The notes beneath the pieces are model-generated. The model made no database searches, was not told the origin of the DNA, and saw only the letters and a program-made list of their open reading frames with translations. Positions 17,553-26,983 of a DNA stretch of 64,000 nt are shown here, piece after piece. This stretch comes from Bacteroidales bacterium (lineage in GTDB: Bacteria; Bacteroidota; Bacteroidia; Bacteroidales; P3), in NCBI GenBank assembly GCA_030523765.1, contig JAUNHX010000001.1:62001-126000 (forward strand), read 5' to 3'. Each line of letters starts with the position of its first letter. Position 1 is the first letter of the stretch. Both the position numbers and the translations under genes were made by a program.

Positions 17553-18536
17553 ATGAAAGTATTGCTTACCGGAGCCAACGGATTGTTGGGACAGAATGTG
17601 CTACGTCAACTACTCAGTAATGGAGACGAAGTAGTGGCCTTAGTAAGAGATGCTTCATCGCTGCAACCGCTTGATAACATGGTAGTAAAGGAGGGTTCGT
17701 TTATCGAAGCCGACATACTACGTGAGGCCGCTAAAGGATGTGATGCTATTGTAAATGTGGCTGGTACCACCGATATGAGTCTACTCAGTTATGGCGACTA
17801 TTTGCCCGTGAACAAAAACGGAGTAGAGGTGATCATACAGATAATGAAAGAACATGGAATCAAACGGTTAGTTCATGTAAGTACCGCCAATACCATCGGT
17901 TACGGAACCCTCGAACATGCAGCCAATGAGCAAGCTGAAATGATGGATCCCTTCCGTCAATCCTATTATGCTCGTAGCAAAGCAGAAGGCGAGCAACTAT
18001 TGCGATGGGAAGTGAGTGAACATCCCGATTGGCATATCATCATCGTTAACCCAGGTTTCATGATCGGCCCTTACGATACCAAACCCAGTAGCGGACAACT
18101 CCTCAATGCCGCTTATGGGAGAAAATGGATGTTCTGTCCGAGTGGCGGCAAAAGTTTTGTATATGTGAAAGATGCGGCAGTAGCTATAGCTAACGCCCTT
18201 CGAATGGGAACAAGCGGAGAAAACTATCTGCTTACGGGCGAAAATATCTCATTGTATGACTTTTACAATATGCAAGCCCAAGTATGCGGCTACTCTCAGC
18301 GAGTAACAATTCTTCCCAATTGGTTGGTGCTAGCTGCCGGCTTTGTGGGCGACTGCCTTCAACGAATGAAGATACGTACACAACTCTGCTCGCGCAATGT
18401 TCGTCAACTCATTGTAAACGAATATCATACCAATCGCAAAGCTACCACCGAACTGCTTATGCCTCATACCCCTATCGAAGAGGCGATTCGTTCATACTTC
18501 GATTGGAAGTTAAACAACATAGATACAAAGCATTAA
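17553..18536 (+). CDS. NAD(P)-dependent epimerase/dehydratase (extended SDR)
   Basis: The 327-residue protein begins MKVLLTGANGLLGQNVLRQL, the GxxGxxG Rossmann motif of extended short-chain dehydrogenases. The active-site Tyr and Lys are in SYYARSKAEGEQLL and the catalytic Ser/Thr in LVHVSTANTIGYG. The segment VNPGFMIGPYDTKPSSGQ matches the substrate loop of epimerase-family members such as dihydroflavonol-4-reductase-like proteins. The substrate is unknown. It stands alone, with a TTAA-flanked element just upstream and a 240-bp spacer downstream. Confidence 0.9.
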   Translation: MKVLLTGANGLLGQNVLRQLLSNGDEVVALVRDASSLQPLDNMVVKEGSFIEADILREAAKGCDAIVNVAGTTDMSLLSYGDYLPVNKNGVEVIIQIMKEHGIKRLVHVSTANTIGYGTLEHAANEQAEMMDPFRQSYYARSKAEGEQLLRWEVSEHPDWHIIIVNPGFMIGPYDTKPSSGQLLNAAYGRKWMFCPSGGKSFVYVKDAAVAIANALRMGTSGENYLLTGENISLYDFYNMQAQVCGYSQRVTILPNWLVLAAGFVGDCLQRMKIRTQLCSRNVRQLIVNEYHTNRKATTELLMPHTPIEEAIRSYFDWKLNNIDTKH

Positions 18537-18694
18537 CACATTATCTCCCCTCTCCTTTGCTGCTTTCATTGATCGATGATTAAACCCACGTTGCAGTTTT
18601 TTCTCACATCCTAGATGGCCGCTCGCAGAGAGCACTACTTCACGTTAAATTTCACTAAATAAACGAAAAATATTACTATATGAAATAAATTTGC

Positions 18695-18702
18695 TATCTT
18701 TG
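18695..18702 (+). promoter_or_regulatory. -7 box upstream of the DUF4837 gene
   Basis: TATCTTTG matches TAnnTTTG, 75 bp upstream of the ATG at 18778. This is the likely promoter for the DUF4837-DUF6089-uppS-bamA-skp gene row. Confidence 0.55.
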
Positions 18703-18777
18703 TTGTTTGGTAAGAAGTGTCCCTACTTGACACAAGGGGCTCACAATGTTATTTTTAAATATAAAATATATAAACAT

Positions 18778-19827
18778 ATGAAAAGGGCATTTTTATACAT
18801 GACAGTCGCTCTCATGGGGCTTGGGTTACTGTGGAGTTGCCAATCGAACCGCTCGGAGGAGGGCAATACCGAGACCGATGAACAGCAAGTAACCAAACGC
18901 GGTTCATCGGGCAAAACGCTCGAACTAATGATCGTTACCGATAAGAATCTTTATACTGGCGTAGTAGAGCAGGTATGCGATTCGCTCTTTTTCAGTCAAC
19001 GGATAGGACAACTACGTCCCGATCCTACGTTTAGTCGCGTTATCATTCCCCCTTCATCGTTCAACAGTCAAGATATGTTCCGTGTTCATCGCAACATCAT
19101 TATGATTGATATCAAACCCGATAACCCCAACAAGGTGTATCGCCATATTGATCGATGGGCTTCCCCCCAGGTGATTTACGATTTTGCAGCCAAAGATGCC
19201 CATTCGTTTGATTCGATGTTGTGCCGTTGCTATGCTAAGATATTGGACGACATATACAAAGCCGAACATATCCGCATCGAGAAAGCCTACAATGGAATGG
19301 CTGGCGTTGAGGTAATGAAGACCATCGAGAAGCATTTTGGATTCCACCTCACCTTCTCGAACGAATTCAACATCTATAAGAGAACTAGCGATTTTGCTTG
19401 GGTAATGAAGCGTACCAAAGACTATGATATCAGCATTTTGATTAAGAAAGAGCCCTACCGGAGCCTCCGCTCGTTCGATGAGGATATCATTCTGAACGGA
19501 TTGGACGATATGTGTAAAAATAATATCCCCGGACCTGCCGAAGGAAGTTATATGGGATTGGAACGCGAACAGTTCCCCATTGAATACAACAAAGTTACGC
19601 TGGCCGACCAATATTGTATCGAAACGCGCGGATTGTGGCGTACCTTTGGCGACTTTATGGGAGGCCCATATGTAAGCTACACCCTTACTAGCCCCGATAA
19701 AAAGGAACTGATTACACTGATGGGCTTCGTTTACAGCCCTCGTACCGATGCCCCTCAAATCAACCATCGCGATTTGCTCATGCAGTGTGAAAGCATCTGC
19801 TATTCGCTCCGTTTCTCCGATAAATAA
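18778..19827 (+). CDS. DUF4837 family lipoprotein
   Basis: The start at 18778 gives a lipoprotein signal (MKRAFLYMTVALMGLGLL, lipobox LWSC), so an upstream in-frame ATG at 18691 that overlaps the promoter is unlikely. The mature protein contains the DUF4837 features ELMIVTDKNLYTGVVEQVCD, RNIIMIDI and the C-terminal ETRGLWRTFGDFMGGPYVSY. The function is unknown. It heads a plus-strand row of envelope-biogenesis genes and is followed closely by DUF6089, which suggests a role in envelope assembly or maintenance. Confidence 0.85.
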   Translation: MKRAFLYMTVALMGLGLLWSCQSNRSEEGNTETDEQQVTKRGSSGKTLELMIVTDKNLYTGVVEQVCDSLFFSQRIGQLRPDPTFSRVIIPPSSFNSQDMFRVHRNIIMIDIKPDNPNKVYRHIDRWASPQVIYDFAAKDAHSFDSMLCRCYAKILDDIYKAEHIRIEKAYNGMAGVEVMKTIEKHFGFHLTFSNEFNIYKRTSDFAWVMKRTKDYDISILIKKEPYRSLRSFDEDIILNGLDDMCKNNIPGPAEGSYMGLEREQFPIEYNKVTLADQYCIETRGLWRTFGDFMGGPYVSYTLTSPDKKELITLMGFVYSPRTDAPQINHRDLLMQCESICYSLRFSDK

Positions 19828-19874
19828 TCATTTTATTGTTCGTTACAACACATAGAATCAACACCTTCCACCTA

Positions 19875-20732
19875 ATGAAGAGAATCCTTTCAACGCTACT
19901 GCTCCTTCTTGGCCTTCAGGCTTCGATGCCTACAATGGGGCAAAATGCACTTCAGCGTAGCGAGATAGGTTACAATATGGGTGGGATGAATTATCTAGGC
20001 GACCTCAACGACCAAAGTATGTTGGGCAAACTGAATATGGCTTGGGGTTTGCAATATCGCTACACCTTCGATAACCGCTGGTCGATGCGCATCGATTACG
20101 CTCAAGGTGCTGTAGAAGGAGGCAATCCCGATGCCATCAGTTGGCGCAACCTCAGTTTCCGCAGCCCCATTTACGAGCTTTCAATACGGGCCGAATTTAC
20201 CTTTGTCCCCTTCGGTCTCGATGGGGTAAGTTATAAATGGACCCCCTATATTTTTGGCGGCATCGGATTGTTCCACTTCAACCCTAGAGCACAGTATACC
20301 AGTCCTCTAACAGGCGAGACACAATGGTACGACCTACAACCCTTAGGCACCGAAGGACAAGGAACACGTGAATATGCCGATCGTAGCCCTTATCAACTCA
20401 ACGAATTAATCCTTCCCTTCGGGTTGGGCTTCCGTTTCAAACCCAACAAGTTGCTATGCTTCAGCATTGAATATGGTTTTCGCAAAACATGGACCGACTA
20501 TCTAGACGATTGCAGCCTCACCTATGTAGGCAGCGATCTCCTCAATCAATATCACAACGATGGGGTAAGTGCCGCTTTGGCCGACCGCTCGGATACCCCC
20601 AACCTACCTGGTGTGATGCGAGGCGATGACTCGCTCGATGATTGGTATGCCTATATCAATTTCAGCATTACTTTCCGACTAGATAAAGTATTTTGGTGGG
20701 CAGGAAAAAAGAAATGCGACCCTCAACGATAA
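19875..20732 (+). CDS. DUF6089-like outer-membrane barrel protein
   Basis: The start at 19875 (MKRILSTLLLLLGLQASM, cleavage near TMGQN) yields a normal signal peptide. Next come RSEIGYNMGGMNYLGDLND, the usual opening of DUF6089 proteins, and strands ending in YINFSITFRLDKVFWWAG. An extended, cysteine-poor loop with the segment YADRSPYQLNELILPFGLG lies in the middle. It sits 28 bp upstream of uppS. This pairing with uppS and bamA is common in Bacteroidota, so the protein probably takes part in outer-membrane biogenesis. Confidence 0.8.
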   Translation: MKRILSTLLLLLGLQASMPTMGQNALQRSEIGYNMGGMNYLGDLNDQSMLGKLNMAWGLQYRYTFDNRWSMRIDYAQGAVEGGNPDAISWRNLSFRSPIYELSIRAEFTFVPFGLDGVSYKWTPYIFGGIGLFHFNPRAQYTSPLTGETQWYDLQPLGTEGQGTREYADRSPYQLNELILPFGLGFRFKPNKLLCFSIEYGFRKTWTDYLDDCSLTYVGSDLLNQYHNDGVSAALADRSDTPNLPGVMRGDDSLDDWYAYINFSITFRLDKVFWWAGKKKCDPQR

Positions 20733-20760
20733 AACTAAGAAAAAGAAAGGCAATAATAAT

Positions 20761-21522
20761 ATGAAGACATTGCAGGATGTAGATATGAACCGCGTTCCAC
20801 ACCACGTGGCCATCATCATGGATGGCAACGGCCGTTGGGCCAAAGCCAAACTGCAACGACGCCTTTATGGTCACCAACATGCCATACAGGCTGTTCACGA
20901 TGCTACCGAAGCTGCTGCCGAATTAGGCTGCGGATACCTTACCCTCTACACCTTCAGCACCGAGAACTGGAATCGTCCCAAAGAGGAGGTTGATGGACTG
21001 ATGGAGTTGATAGTGAAGGCAGTAATTGATGAAACTCCCACCCTGATGAAGAACAACGTAAAATTGGAACTGATAGGCGATATCAGTCGTTTGCCACAAC
21101 GCTCGCGCGAGTATCTGCAACGTGTTATCGATCAGAGTGTGAACAATACCGGATTGAAGATGATATTGGCTCTCAGCTATAGCAGTCGCTGGGAGATAGC
21201 TCAAGCACTCAAACAAATCATCACCGATGCTCAACAAGGGCGCATCACCCCCGAACAAGTGGATGAAGAGACCCTTCGCCCCTACCTCACCACCCGCAAT
21301 TATCCTGATCCCGATCTGCTGATACGTACGGGTGGTGAACTGCGAACCAGCAACTTCCTTCAATGGCAAATGGCCTACACTGAGTTCTATTTCACCGATA
21401 TGCTATGGCCCGATTTCCGCAAGGCCGACTTCTATGAGGCCATTTGTGAATATCAGCATCGTCAACGCAGATTTGGTAAAACAGGCGATCAGGTAGAAGC
21501 GCAACAACAACAATCCGAATAG
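20761..21522 (+). CDS. uppS: Isoprenyl transferase (undecaprenyl diphosphate synthase)
   Basis: The 253-residue protein adds isopentenyl diphosphate units in cis to farnesyl diphosphate, making the C55 lipid carrier for peptidoglycan and LPS. It has all family motifs: HVAIIMDGNGRWAK with the catalytic Asp, YTFSTENWNRP, and the C-terminal LIRTGGELRTSNFLQWQMAY, where Arg and Glu bind the diphosphate and metal. The length is normal. It is followed 99 bp later by bamA, an order conserved in this phylum. Confidence 0.97.
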   Translation: MKTLQDVDMNRVPHHVAIIMDGNGRWAKAKLQRRLYGHQHAIQAVHDATEAAAELGCGYLTLYTFSTENWNRPKEEVDGLMELIVKAVIDETPTLMKNNVKLELIGDISRLPQRSREYLQRVIDQSVNNTGLKMILALSYSSRWEIAQALKQIITDAQQGRITPEQVDEETLRPYLTTRNYPDPDLLIRTGGELRTSNFLQWQMAYTEFYFTDMLWPDFRKADFYEAICEYQHRQRRFGKTGDQVEAQQQQSE

Positions 21523-21621
21523 CTCCGTAACTATCCATACAATAATAATAACAAAATTGAGTTATTTATTCCATCCATCATTTTGACGATGACCCATTAT
21601 AAGCCCTCTAAGAGATATAGA

Positions 21622-24255
21622 ATGAGAACGATAACAAAAATACTAATCCTCCCGCTCCTTTTCCTGGCGTTGATGCCAGCACACGCTGATGCCCAAGTAG
21701 TTGTGGGCAACAATAGCACAATAGATATCGATTACCTCACTCCCAAGCAATACGAAATTGGTGGCATCACCTTCGAAGGGGCCGAGAATTTCGATCCCCG
21801 TATGGTACTCTTGATTGCAGGCCTACAGGTAGGCGACAAGATTGCTGTTCCAGGCGATCGTATCTCGGTAGCTATCGATAACCTGTGGAAACAAGGAATG
21901 TTCGAAGATGTACAGATATCAGCCACCCGTATTGTTGGCAACTCCATTTTCTTGAAGATCAAACTACAGGAACGACCCAAGATGAGTTCGTTTGCCCTTC
22001 GCGGTGTAAAAGGTGACGATCAGAAGAAACTGCGCGATGATATGCATATAGCTGTAGGTGATGTAGTAACGGAAAACTTCCTCACCACTTCGGCCAACAT
22101 CATTCGCAGCCACTACCTCGAAAAAGGCTTCAGCAACGTAGAAGTCATCACCACCACCAAACCCGATACTACTGGGGGAAAGAAGAATATGGTGATGGTT
22201 GATTTCCAGATTAAAGTAGGCAAACGGGTGAAGATTGACTCATTGATATTCGAAGGCAACAACGAAGCCAAATATCGCGCTCCTTTAGCCAAGGATATCC
22301 CCATACTGAAACACATCAACGTCAACAAGAAATCGCCCACCCGCACCAACAAACTGATGCGCAAGATGAAGAAGACCCACGATGTGCACTATGGCAAGAA
22401 GCTCTACGTTTGGACCAAAGGATTCTGGAGCCGTTCCAAATATCGTGAGGCCGATTTCAATGAAGACCTCACCAATCTGATTACTTACTATAATGAGTTG
22501 GGATATCGCGATGCCCGTGTGGTGAAGGATACCGTATGGAATGTACCTGCCGATCAACTCAATATAAAACAAAAGAAAAAGGCAAAACAAGACCGATTGA
22601 AAGTCAAGGTGTCGATCCATGAAGGTAACAAATTCTATTTCCGTAACATCACCTTCTCGGGCAACACCATCTATTCCTCTGATTTCCTTGCCAAACAACT
22701 CCGCATCAATAAAGGCGATCCCTACAACAGCACGATGCTGCAACAAAACTTGACCTATAACCCTAGCGGTACCGATATCTCCTCGCTCTATATGGACAAC
22801 GGTTATCTCTTCTTCCGTGCTACACCTGTTGAAGTGCTAGTAGAAAACGACTCTATCGATATCGAGATACGTATTGTGGAAGACAAACAAGCTCGTATCC
22901 GCAATGTTATCATCGATGGCAACACCGTTACCAACGACAACATTATCTACCGCGAACTCCATACCCGTCCGGGCGATCTCTTCTCGCGCGATGCATTACT
23001 CCGTTCGCGCCGCGAGCTCGTCACCCTAGGCTATTTCAAAGAAGAAACCCTTATCCCCGAACCGAAACCCAACCAGAAAGATGGTACAGTCGACATTATT
23101 TATCACGTAGAAGAAGGCAACACCAGTCAGGTTCAAGCACAAGTAGGCTTCGCTACTGGAATGGTGATTGGAACCCTTTCGTTCCAACTTAAAAACTTCT
23201 CGTTCAAACGAATGTTCGACAAGTCGGCTTGGAATCCTATCCCTGGTGGCGATGGCCAACAGCTGGGTATCAGTCTCTCTTCCAACGGCTTCTTCCTCTC
23301 GGGCGGTTTCAACTTCACCGAACCCTGGTTAGGAGGCAAACGTCCTCAAGCGTTCTCCCTTATGGCTAACGACCTCTTCTACAGCAACGGATTCTCATAT
23401 GATAAGGATGACGAGAAATACAGCAGCTTGAACATCTTCCAAGGAGCCGTCACCTTAGGCAAACGCCTCAAATGGCCCGATGATTATTTCAGCCTAAGCC
23501 AAAGCATCAACTACAAACATTACACCCTCCACAACTATAGCTCGCTCAACACTGGATTTACCGAAGGAACATCCAACGAGTTGGCCTACAACTTTATCCT
23601 AGCCCGCAACTCGTACGATAACCCCATCTATACCCGTAGCGGCTCCGAGATTTCGCTCCAAGTAGCAGCTACCCCACCCTACTCCCTCTTCAGCAACAAA
23701 GACTACTCTAGTCTCGAAGCAGCCGAACGCTATAAATGGATAGAATACTATAAGGTGAACCTACGTGGTGCCTGGATGATGAACATCATAGGCGATGTAG
23801 TGCTCAGTGCCCGTTTCCGCTTCGGATATATGGGATACTACAACAAAGAGATTGGACTCTCCCCGTTCGGACGCTACTATATGGGTGGCAACGGACTCCA
23901 AGTATATGCCTACGATGGCCGCGAGGTTATCCCCATGCGTGGCTATACCGACAATTCCATCAGCCCTTCGAGTGGTGCCTCCATCTTTGATCGTTTCACT
24001 CTCGAAATACGTCAACCCATCATCGAAAGCAATGCCACCACCCTTTGGGTTCTCGGATTTGTTGAGGCAGGCAATGCTTGGTCTGATATCCGTCAGTTTA
24101 ACCCCTTCAATAACTACAACTCCGCAGGTGTTGGTGTCCGTTTCATGATTCCTAGTATGGGTCTTATCGGACTTGATTGGGGCTATGGCTTCGATGGTAA
24201 AGGCAGCATAGGAGGCGGACAACTACAATTCAGCATCAACCAGTCGATCGACTAA
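21622..24255 (+). CDS. bamA: Outer-membrane protein assembly factor BamA
   Basis: I place the start at 21622 because MRTITKILILPLLFLALMP is a clean signal peptide (cleavage near ADAQ); the longer frame from 21583 would put a polar basic stretch ahead of it. The 877-residue product has a series of POTRA domains, with repeats such as ITFEGAENFDPRM, KVKIDSLIFEGNNEAKYR, FYFRNITFSGNTIYSSDFL and RIRNVIIDGNTVTNDNIIY. A 16-strand barrel follows (ANDLFYSNGF, GVGVRFMIPSMGLIGLDWGYG). The VGVRF and GLDWGYG segments are the family's C-terminal signature. It inserts barrel proteins into the outer membrane and is followed directly by two periplasmic chaperones. Confidence 0.96.
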   Translation: MRTITKILILPLLFLALMPAHADAQVVVGNNSTIDIDYLTPKQYEIGGITFEGAENFDPRMVLLIAGLQVGDKIAVPGDRISVAIDNLWKQGMFEDVQISATRIVGNSIFLKIKLQERPKMSSFALRGVKGDDQKKLRDDMHIAVGDVVTENFLTTSANIIRSHYLEKGFSNVEVITTTKPDTTGGKKNMVMVDFQIKVGKRVKIDSLIFEGNNEAKYRAPLAKDIPILKHINVNKKSPTRTNKLMRKMKKTHDVHYGKKLYVWTKGFWSRSKYREADFNEDLTNLITYYNELGYRDARVVKDTVWNVPADQLNIKQKKKAKQDRLKVKVSIHEGNKFYFRNITFSGNTIYSSDFLAKQLRINKGDPYNSTMLQQNLTYNPSGTDISSLYMDNGYLFFRATPVEVLVENDSIDIEIRIVEDKQARIRNVIIDGNTVTNDNIIYRELHTRPGDLFSRDALLRSRRELVTLGYFKEETLIPEPKPNQKDGTVDIIYHVEEGNTSQVQAQVGFATGMVIGTLSFQLKNFSFKRMFDKSAWNPIPGGDGQQLGISLSSNGFFLSGGFNFTEPWLGGKRPQAFSLMANDLFYSNGFSYDKDDEKYSSLNIFQGAVTLGKRLKWPDDYFSLSQSINYKHYTLHNYSSLNTGFTEGTSNELAYNFILARNSYDNPIYTRSGSEISLQVAATPPYSLFSNKDYSSLEAAERYKWIEYYKVNLRGAWMMNIIGDVVLSARFRFGYMGYYNKEIGLSPFGRYYMGGNGLQVYAYDGREVIPMRGYTDNSISPSSGASIFDRFTLEIRQPIIESNATTLWVLGFVEAGNAWSDIRQFNPFNNYNSAGVGVRFMIPSMGLIGLDWGYGFDGKGSIGGGQLQFSINQSID

Positions 24256-24292
24256 CAACATAATTAGTATTTAACACAAAAACGTATATCAC

Positions 24293-24901
24293 ATGATAAA
24301 GAAAAGTTTTCTGATGGCAACCCTCTTTATAGGACTCAGTTTTGGAGCCTTCGCTCAGAAGTATGCCAGCGTCAATACCGAATACATTATGAAGAATGTT
24401 CCCGATTATGCCCAAGCATTGGCACAGATCGAGAAACAATCTACCACTTGGCAGAAAGAGCTTGAAGCTAAATTTGCCGAAATCGATAAGATGTATAAAA
24501 CCTATCAGCAAGAGGCCTACTTGCTGCCCGACAATCTGAAACGCAAACGCGAAGAGGAGATTATTGCCAAAGAAAAAGAGGTGAAAGAGTTGCAACGCAA
24601 ACGCTTTGGTGCCGATGGCGACCTTGATAAGAAACGCCAGGAACTCCTCCAACCCATCCAAGAGAAGGTATACAACGCCATCGAACGTATTGCCAACGAA
24701 AAGAACTATGCCTTTGTATTCGATAAATCGGCCTCCAACACCGTCCTTTTCGCCAGCTCGCGCTACGATATCAGCGATGATGTTCTCGAAATGCTCGGCT
24801 TCTCGGCCTCCAATCCTGCCGAAAATGGACCCACCCCCGCTGTGAAAGGAGAGCCCAAAAGCGATAAGATCAGCAACCCCGAAATGAAGAAACCCTACTA
24901 A
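24293..24901 (+). CDS. Skp/OmpH family periplasmic chaperone (first copy)
   Basis: The 202-residue protein has a signal peptide (MIKKSFLMATLFIGLSFG, cleavage near AFAQ), then KYASVNTEYIMKNVPDYAQA. The long charged coiled-coil region (about 45-140) and the end of the core YAFVFDKSASNTVLF are the pattern of OmpH/Skp trimers, which hold unfolded barrel proteins. An extra C-terminal tail rich in Pro, Lys and Glu follows. It begins 37 bp after bamA, which supports the chaperone role. Confidence 0.92.
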   Translation: MIKKSFLMATLFIGLSFGAFAQKYASVNTEYIMKNVPDYAQALAQIEKQSTTWQKELEAKFAEIDKMYKTYQQEAYLLPDNLKRKREEEIIAKEKEVKELQRKRFGADGDLDKKRQELLQPIQEKVYNAIERIANEKNYAFVFDKSASNTVLFASSRYDISDDVLEMLGFSASNPAENGPTPAVKGEPKSDKISNPEMKKPY

Positions 24902-24976
24902 ACCCCAACCATCAAACACTCTGATGGTTTAGAACGAATTAATAAAAAAGAATAATAATAAATTAAAGTAAGAAAA

Positions 24977-25489
24977 ATGAAAAAGACATTAATCGTATTG
25001 TTTGTCGCCCTGTTTGCTTTTGCAGGAAGTACCTACGCACAGAGTAAAGTAAAACTCGGACACATCAACTCTACCGACCTCATGGAGATCATGCCAGGTC
25101 GCGACTCTGCACAGGCTGTCCTTCAGAAAGAGGCCCAAGAGGCCGAAGAACATATCACACTGATGCAGCAAGAACTCGAAACCAAGTACAACCGCTACCA
25201 AGAGCGTCAGGAAGGCTGGAGCCAACAAATCCGTGAATCGGAGATGAACCAGATCCAAGACATGAACAAACGCATCATGGAGTACCAACAGAGCGCTCAG
25301 AAACAGCTGCAAGATCGCAACGAAGAACTCTTCAAACCCATCGTGGATCGCGCCAAAGCAGCCATCGCCGAGGTAGCCAAAGAGAACGGTTATTCCTACA
25401 TCTTCGACTCGGCCGTTGGAGCTTTGCTCTATCAAGAAGATAGCGACGATATCCTTCCCCTTGTCAAGAAAAAACTGGGGCTGAAATAA
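24977..25489 (+). CDS. Skp/OmpH family periplasmic chaperone (second copy)
   Basis: The 170-residue protein has a signal peptide (MKKTLIVLFVALFAFAG, cleavage near TYAQ), an opening VKLGHINSTDLMEIMPGR, a Gln/Glu-rich coiled-coil (about 50-125) and the end YSYIFDSAVGALLYQ. It is clearly a paralogue of the copy encoded upstream but lacks the long C-terminal tail. Two Skp copies after bamA are common in Bacteroidota. A strong terminator follows. Confidence 0.93.
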   Translation: MKKTLIVLFVALFAFAGSTYAQSKVKLGHINSTDLMEIMPGRDSAQAVLQKEAQEAEEHITLMQQELETKYNRYQERQEGWSQQIRESEMNQIQDMNKRIMEYQQSAQKQLQDRNEELFKPIVDRAKAAIAEVAKENGYSYIFDSAVGALLYQEDSDDILPLVKKKLGLK

Positions 25490-25521
25490 AACCCTTCGGG
25501 TCTTTCAACCCTATCACAAAC

Positions 25522-25562
25522 AAAGGGTGACTGCAATCTAACTGCAGTCTCCCTTTTCTTTT
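25522..25562 (+). terminator. Intrinsic terminator after the bamA-skp-skp genes
   Basis: The stem pairs 25522-25535 with 25543-25556, 13 bp with one T/T mismatch, with a 7-nt loop and a T-rich run after it. It lies 32 bp after the stop at 25489. Confidence 0.9.
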
Positions 25563-25632
25563 TCCCTCTTCTTAAAAGAATTATACTACTTTATATCGAT
25601 ACAGATTATCCATTCCCAAGACTTACTTCACC

Positions 25633-25764
25633 CTCTCATAAGAGCTCCCTTCCACACTCTATAAGAACATCCCTTCACACTCTTAAGAGATACCCTCCTC
25701 GCTCGTATAGTCCTCCTCTCCTAACACGTGGCTCCTCCCACCCACATTCTTAAGGAATGCTTCA
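25633..25764. repeat. About six imperfect 22-bp tandem units
   Basis: Units of 22 bp lie at 25633, 25655, 25677, 25699, 25721 and 25743. The first three are close to each other, sharing CACTC-TAAGA then a pyrimidine-rich half. The last three are more diverged. The period is twice the 11-bp period of the other arrays in this window. Confidence 0.45.
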
Positions 25765-25956
25765 ATAAGATTTAGATAATTAATAATCAAATAGATAATG
25801 AACAATAATTTCATACCACTTATTCATCACACAATATCTGATAACCACAAATAGAAGCCCCAAAATTACCAATCTAAAAGTATAGGAATAAAAGAAAATG
25901 GTAGCTCGTTCTAGAAGAAATAGCAGACATAAAAAGGAAGGTACCTTTCAGCGCAA

Positions 25957-26075
25957 GGAGATGTATATATCCGAGAGCACGAGATATTACATCTCGAGTT
26001 GCGGAGATGTATCCATCCAGCAGCACGAGATATAATATCTCGGATGCGGCAGATATATAGACTACCACTCCGAGA
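25957..26075. repeat. Palindromic tandem repeat (about 45-bp unit, 2.5 copies)
   Basis: Two units (25957-26002 and 26003-26047) both begin GGAGATGTAT and contain CACGAGATAT followed by a matching ATCTCG, so each can fold into a hairpin. A third, partial unit starts at 26048 (GGCAGATATAT). It resembles an extragenic palindromic repeat. The rest of the spacer 25563-26112 has no credible gene. Confidence 0.6.
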
Positions 26076-26112
26076 CATAACCTTGTATAAAATACGTAAT
26101 AAAGAGGAGAAA

Positions 26113-26910
26113 TTACATTGATTTCACCTTACGCGCCAAAACAGCACAAAGGCCTGGGAAGAATCTTTTTATGTGAGCCATAAGCAACTCCTTGCTACCC
26201 ACCAACACCTCACGCTTCTGTTTGTATACCGCACGGACAATCTTATTGGCCGCTTGTTGAGGGGTAACGCCACCCGCTTGTCCAGCATCCATCTTTCCAT
26301 GCTGACGACCATCCTTCTCGAGGGCATAGAGCGAAATCTTGGTTTGTACTCGTCCCGGACAGATAATGGTAACCCGTATATTGTCTTTATAATACTCAGC
26401 TTGAACTGTTTCGAAGAAACCATAAAGAGCATGCTTAGCGCTCGAATAGGCACAGCGCATCGGGAAGCCAAAGAGACCTGCAATGCTAGTAGTCACCACT
26501 AGCTGACCGCCACCACGCTCAATCATCTTAGGCAGGATCACCTTAGTCATGATCACGGGAGCAAAGTAATCAATATCCATCACCTTGTGAATCACATTCA
26601 TCTCGGTCTCAACTGTAGTGCCACGCTGCGAGATACCCGCATTGTTGTAAAAGATATCGATAACACCGAAGGTATCCCATGCACGATTAGCCAAGTCGTT
26701 CAAAGCATCGAGATGAGAAAGATCGAACGGCAAAGCAGCAGCATCGGGAGCGCCCAGACTCTTGCATTTAGCCACCACCTGATCCAACAGATCGGCCTCA
26801 AGAGCGGTAACAATCACCCGAGCACCCTCTTGAGCAAAGCGATAAGCCGTAGCCTCACCAATACCCGAGGATGCACCCGTAATCCAAACAGTCTTATTTT
26901 GAAACTTCAT
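26113..26910 (-). CDS. Short-chain dehydrogenase; candidate 3-ketocapnine reductase
   Basis: The 265-residue protein is a classical SDR: TGASSGIG (residues 11-18) binds the nucleotide, NNAG is at 89-92, and the catalytic Ser142, Tyr155 and Lys159 lie in TSIAGLFG and YSSAKHALYG. The C-terminal end is basic (HIKRFFPGLCAVLARKVKSM), as in SDRs acting on long-chain lipids. By itself the substrate is open. Because it follows a cysteate-synthase-like gene and an alpha-oxoamine-synthase gene, I infer that it reduces 3-ketocapnine to capnine, equivalent to the 3-ketosphinganine reductase step. Confidence 0.85.
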   Translation of the reverse strand: MKFQNKTVWITGASSGIGEATAYRFAQEGARVIVTALEADLLDQVVAKCKSLGAPDAAALPFDLSHLDALNDLANRAWDTFGVIDIFYNNAGISQRGTTVETEMNVIHKVMDIDYFAPVIMTKVILPKMIERGGGQLVVTTSIAGLFGFPMRCAYSSAKHALYGFFETVQAEYYKDNIRVTIICPGRVQTKISLYALEKDGRQHGKMDAGQAGGVTPQQAANKIVRAVYKQKREVLVGSKELLMAHIKRFFPGLCAVLARKVKSM

Positions 26911-26942
26911 ATCCTTTTATTGAAAAGCAAATCAAGGAGACA

Positions 26943-26973
26943 GGGCAACAAGCATTATCAACCCTTGTTGCCC
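26943..26973 (-). other. Intercistronic hairpin
   Basis: A perfect 10-bp stem (26943-26952 with 26964-26973) lies between the SDR gene and the cysteate-synthase-like gene. It has no U-run on the minus strand, so it is more likely an mRNA-processing or stability element than a terminator. Confidence 0.5.
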
Positions 26974-26983
26974 CACCTCTTAA

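Noticed and set aside
18691-18777. Upstream ATG for the DUF4837 lipoprotein
   Set aside because: It overlaps the -7 box and would bury the lipoprotein signal peptide.
24236-24919. Long open frame antisense to the first skp gene
   Set aside because: It mirrors codon bias of skp, is not preceded by a start signal, and the sense gene has clear domains and a signal peptide.
25874-26068. 64-codon open frame over the palindromic repeat
   Set aside because: The frame exists only because the repeat unit lacks stops in that frame; the predicted chain is repetitive and has no start signal.
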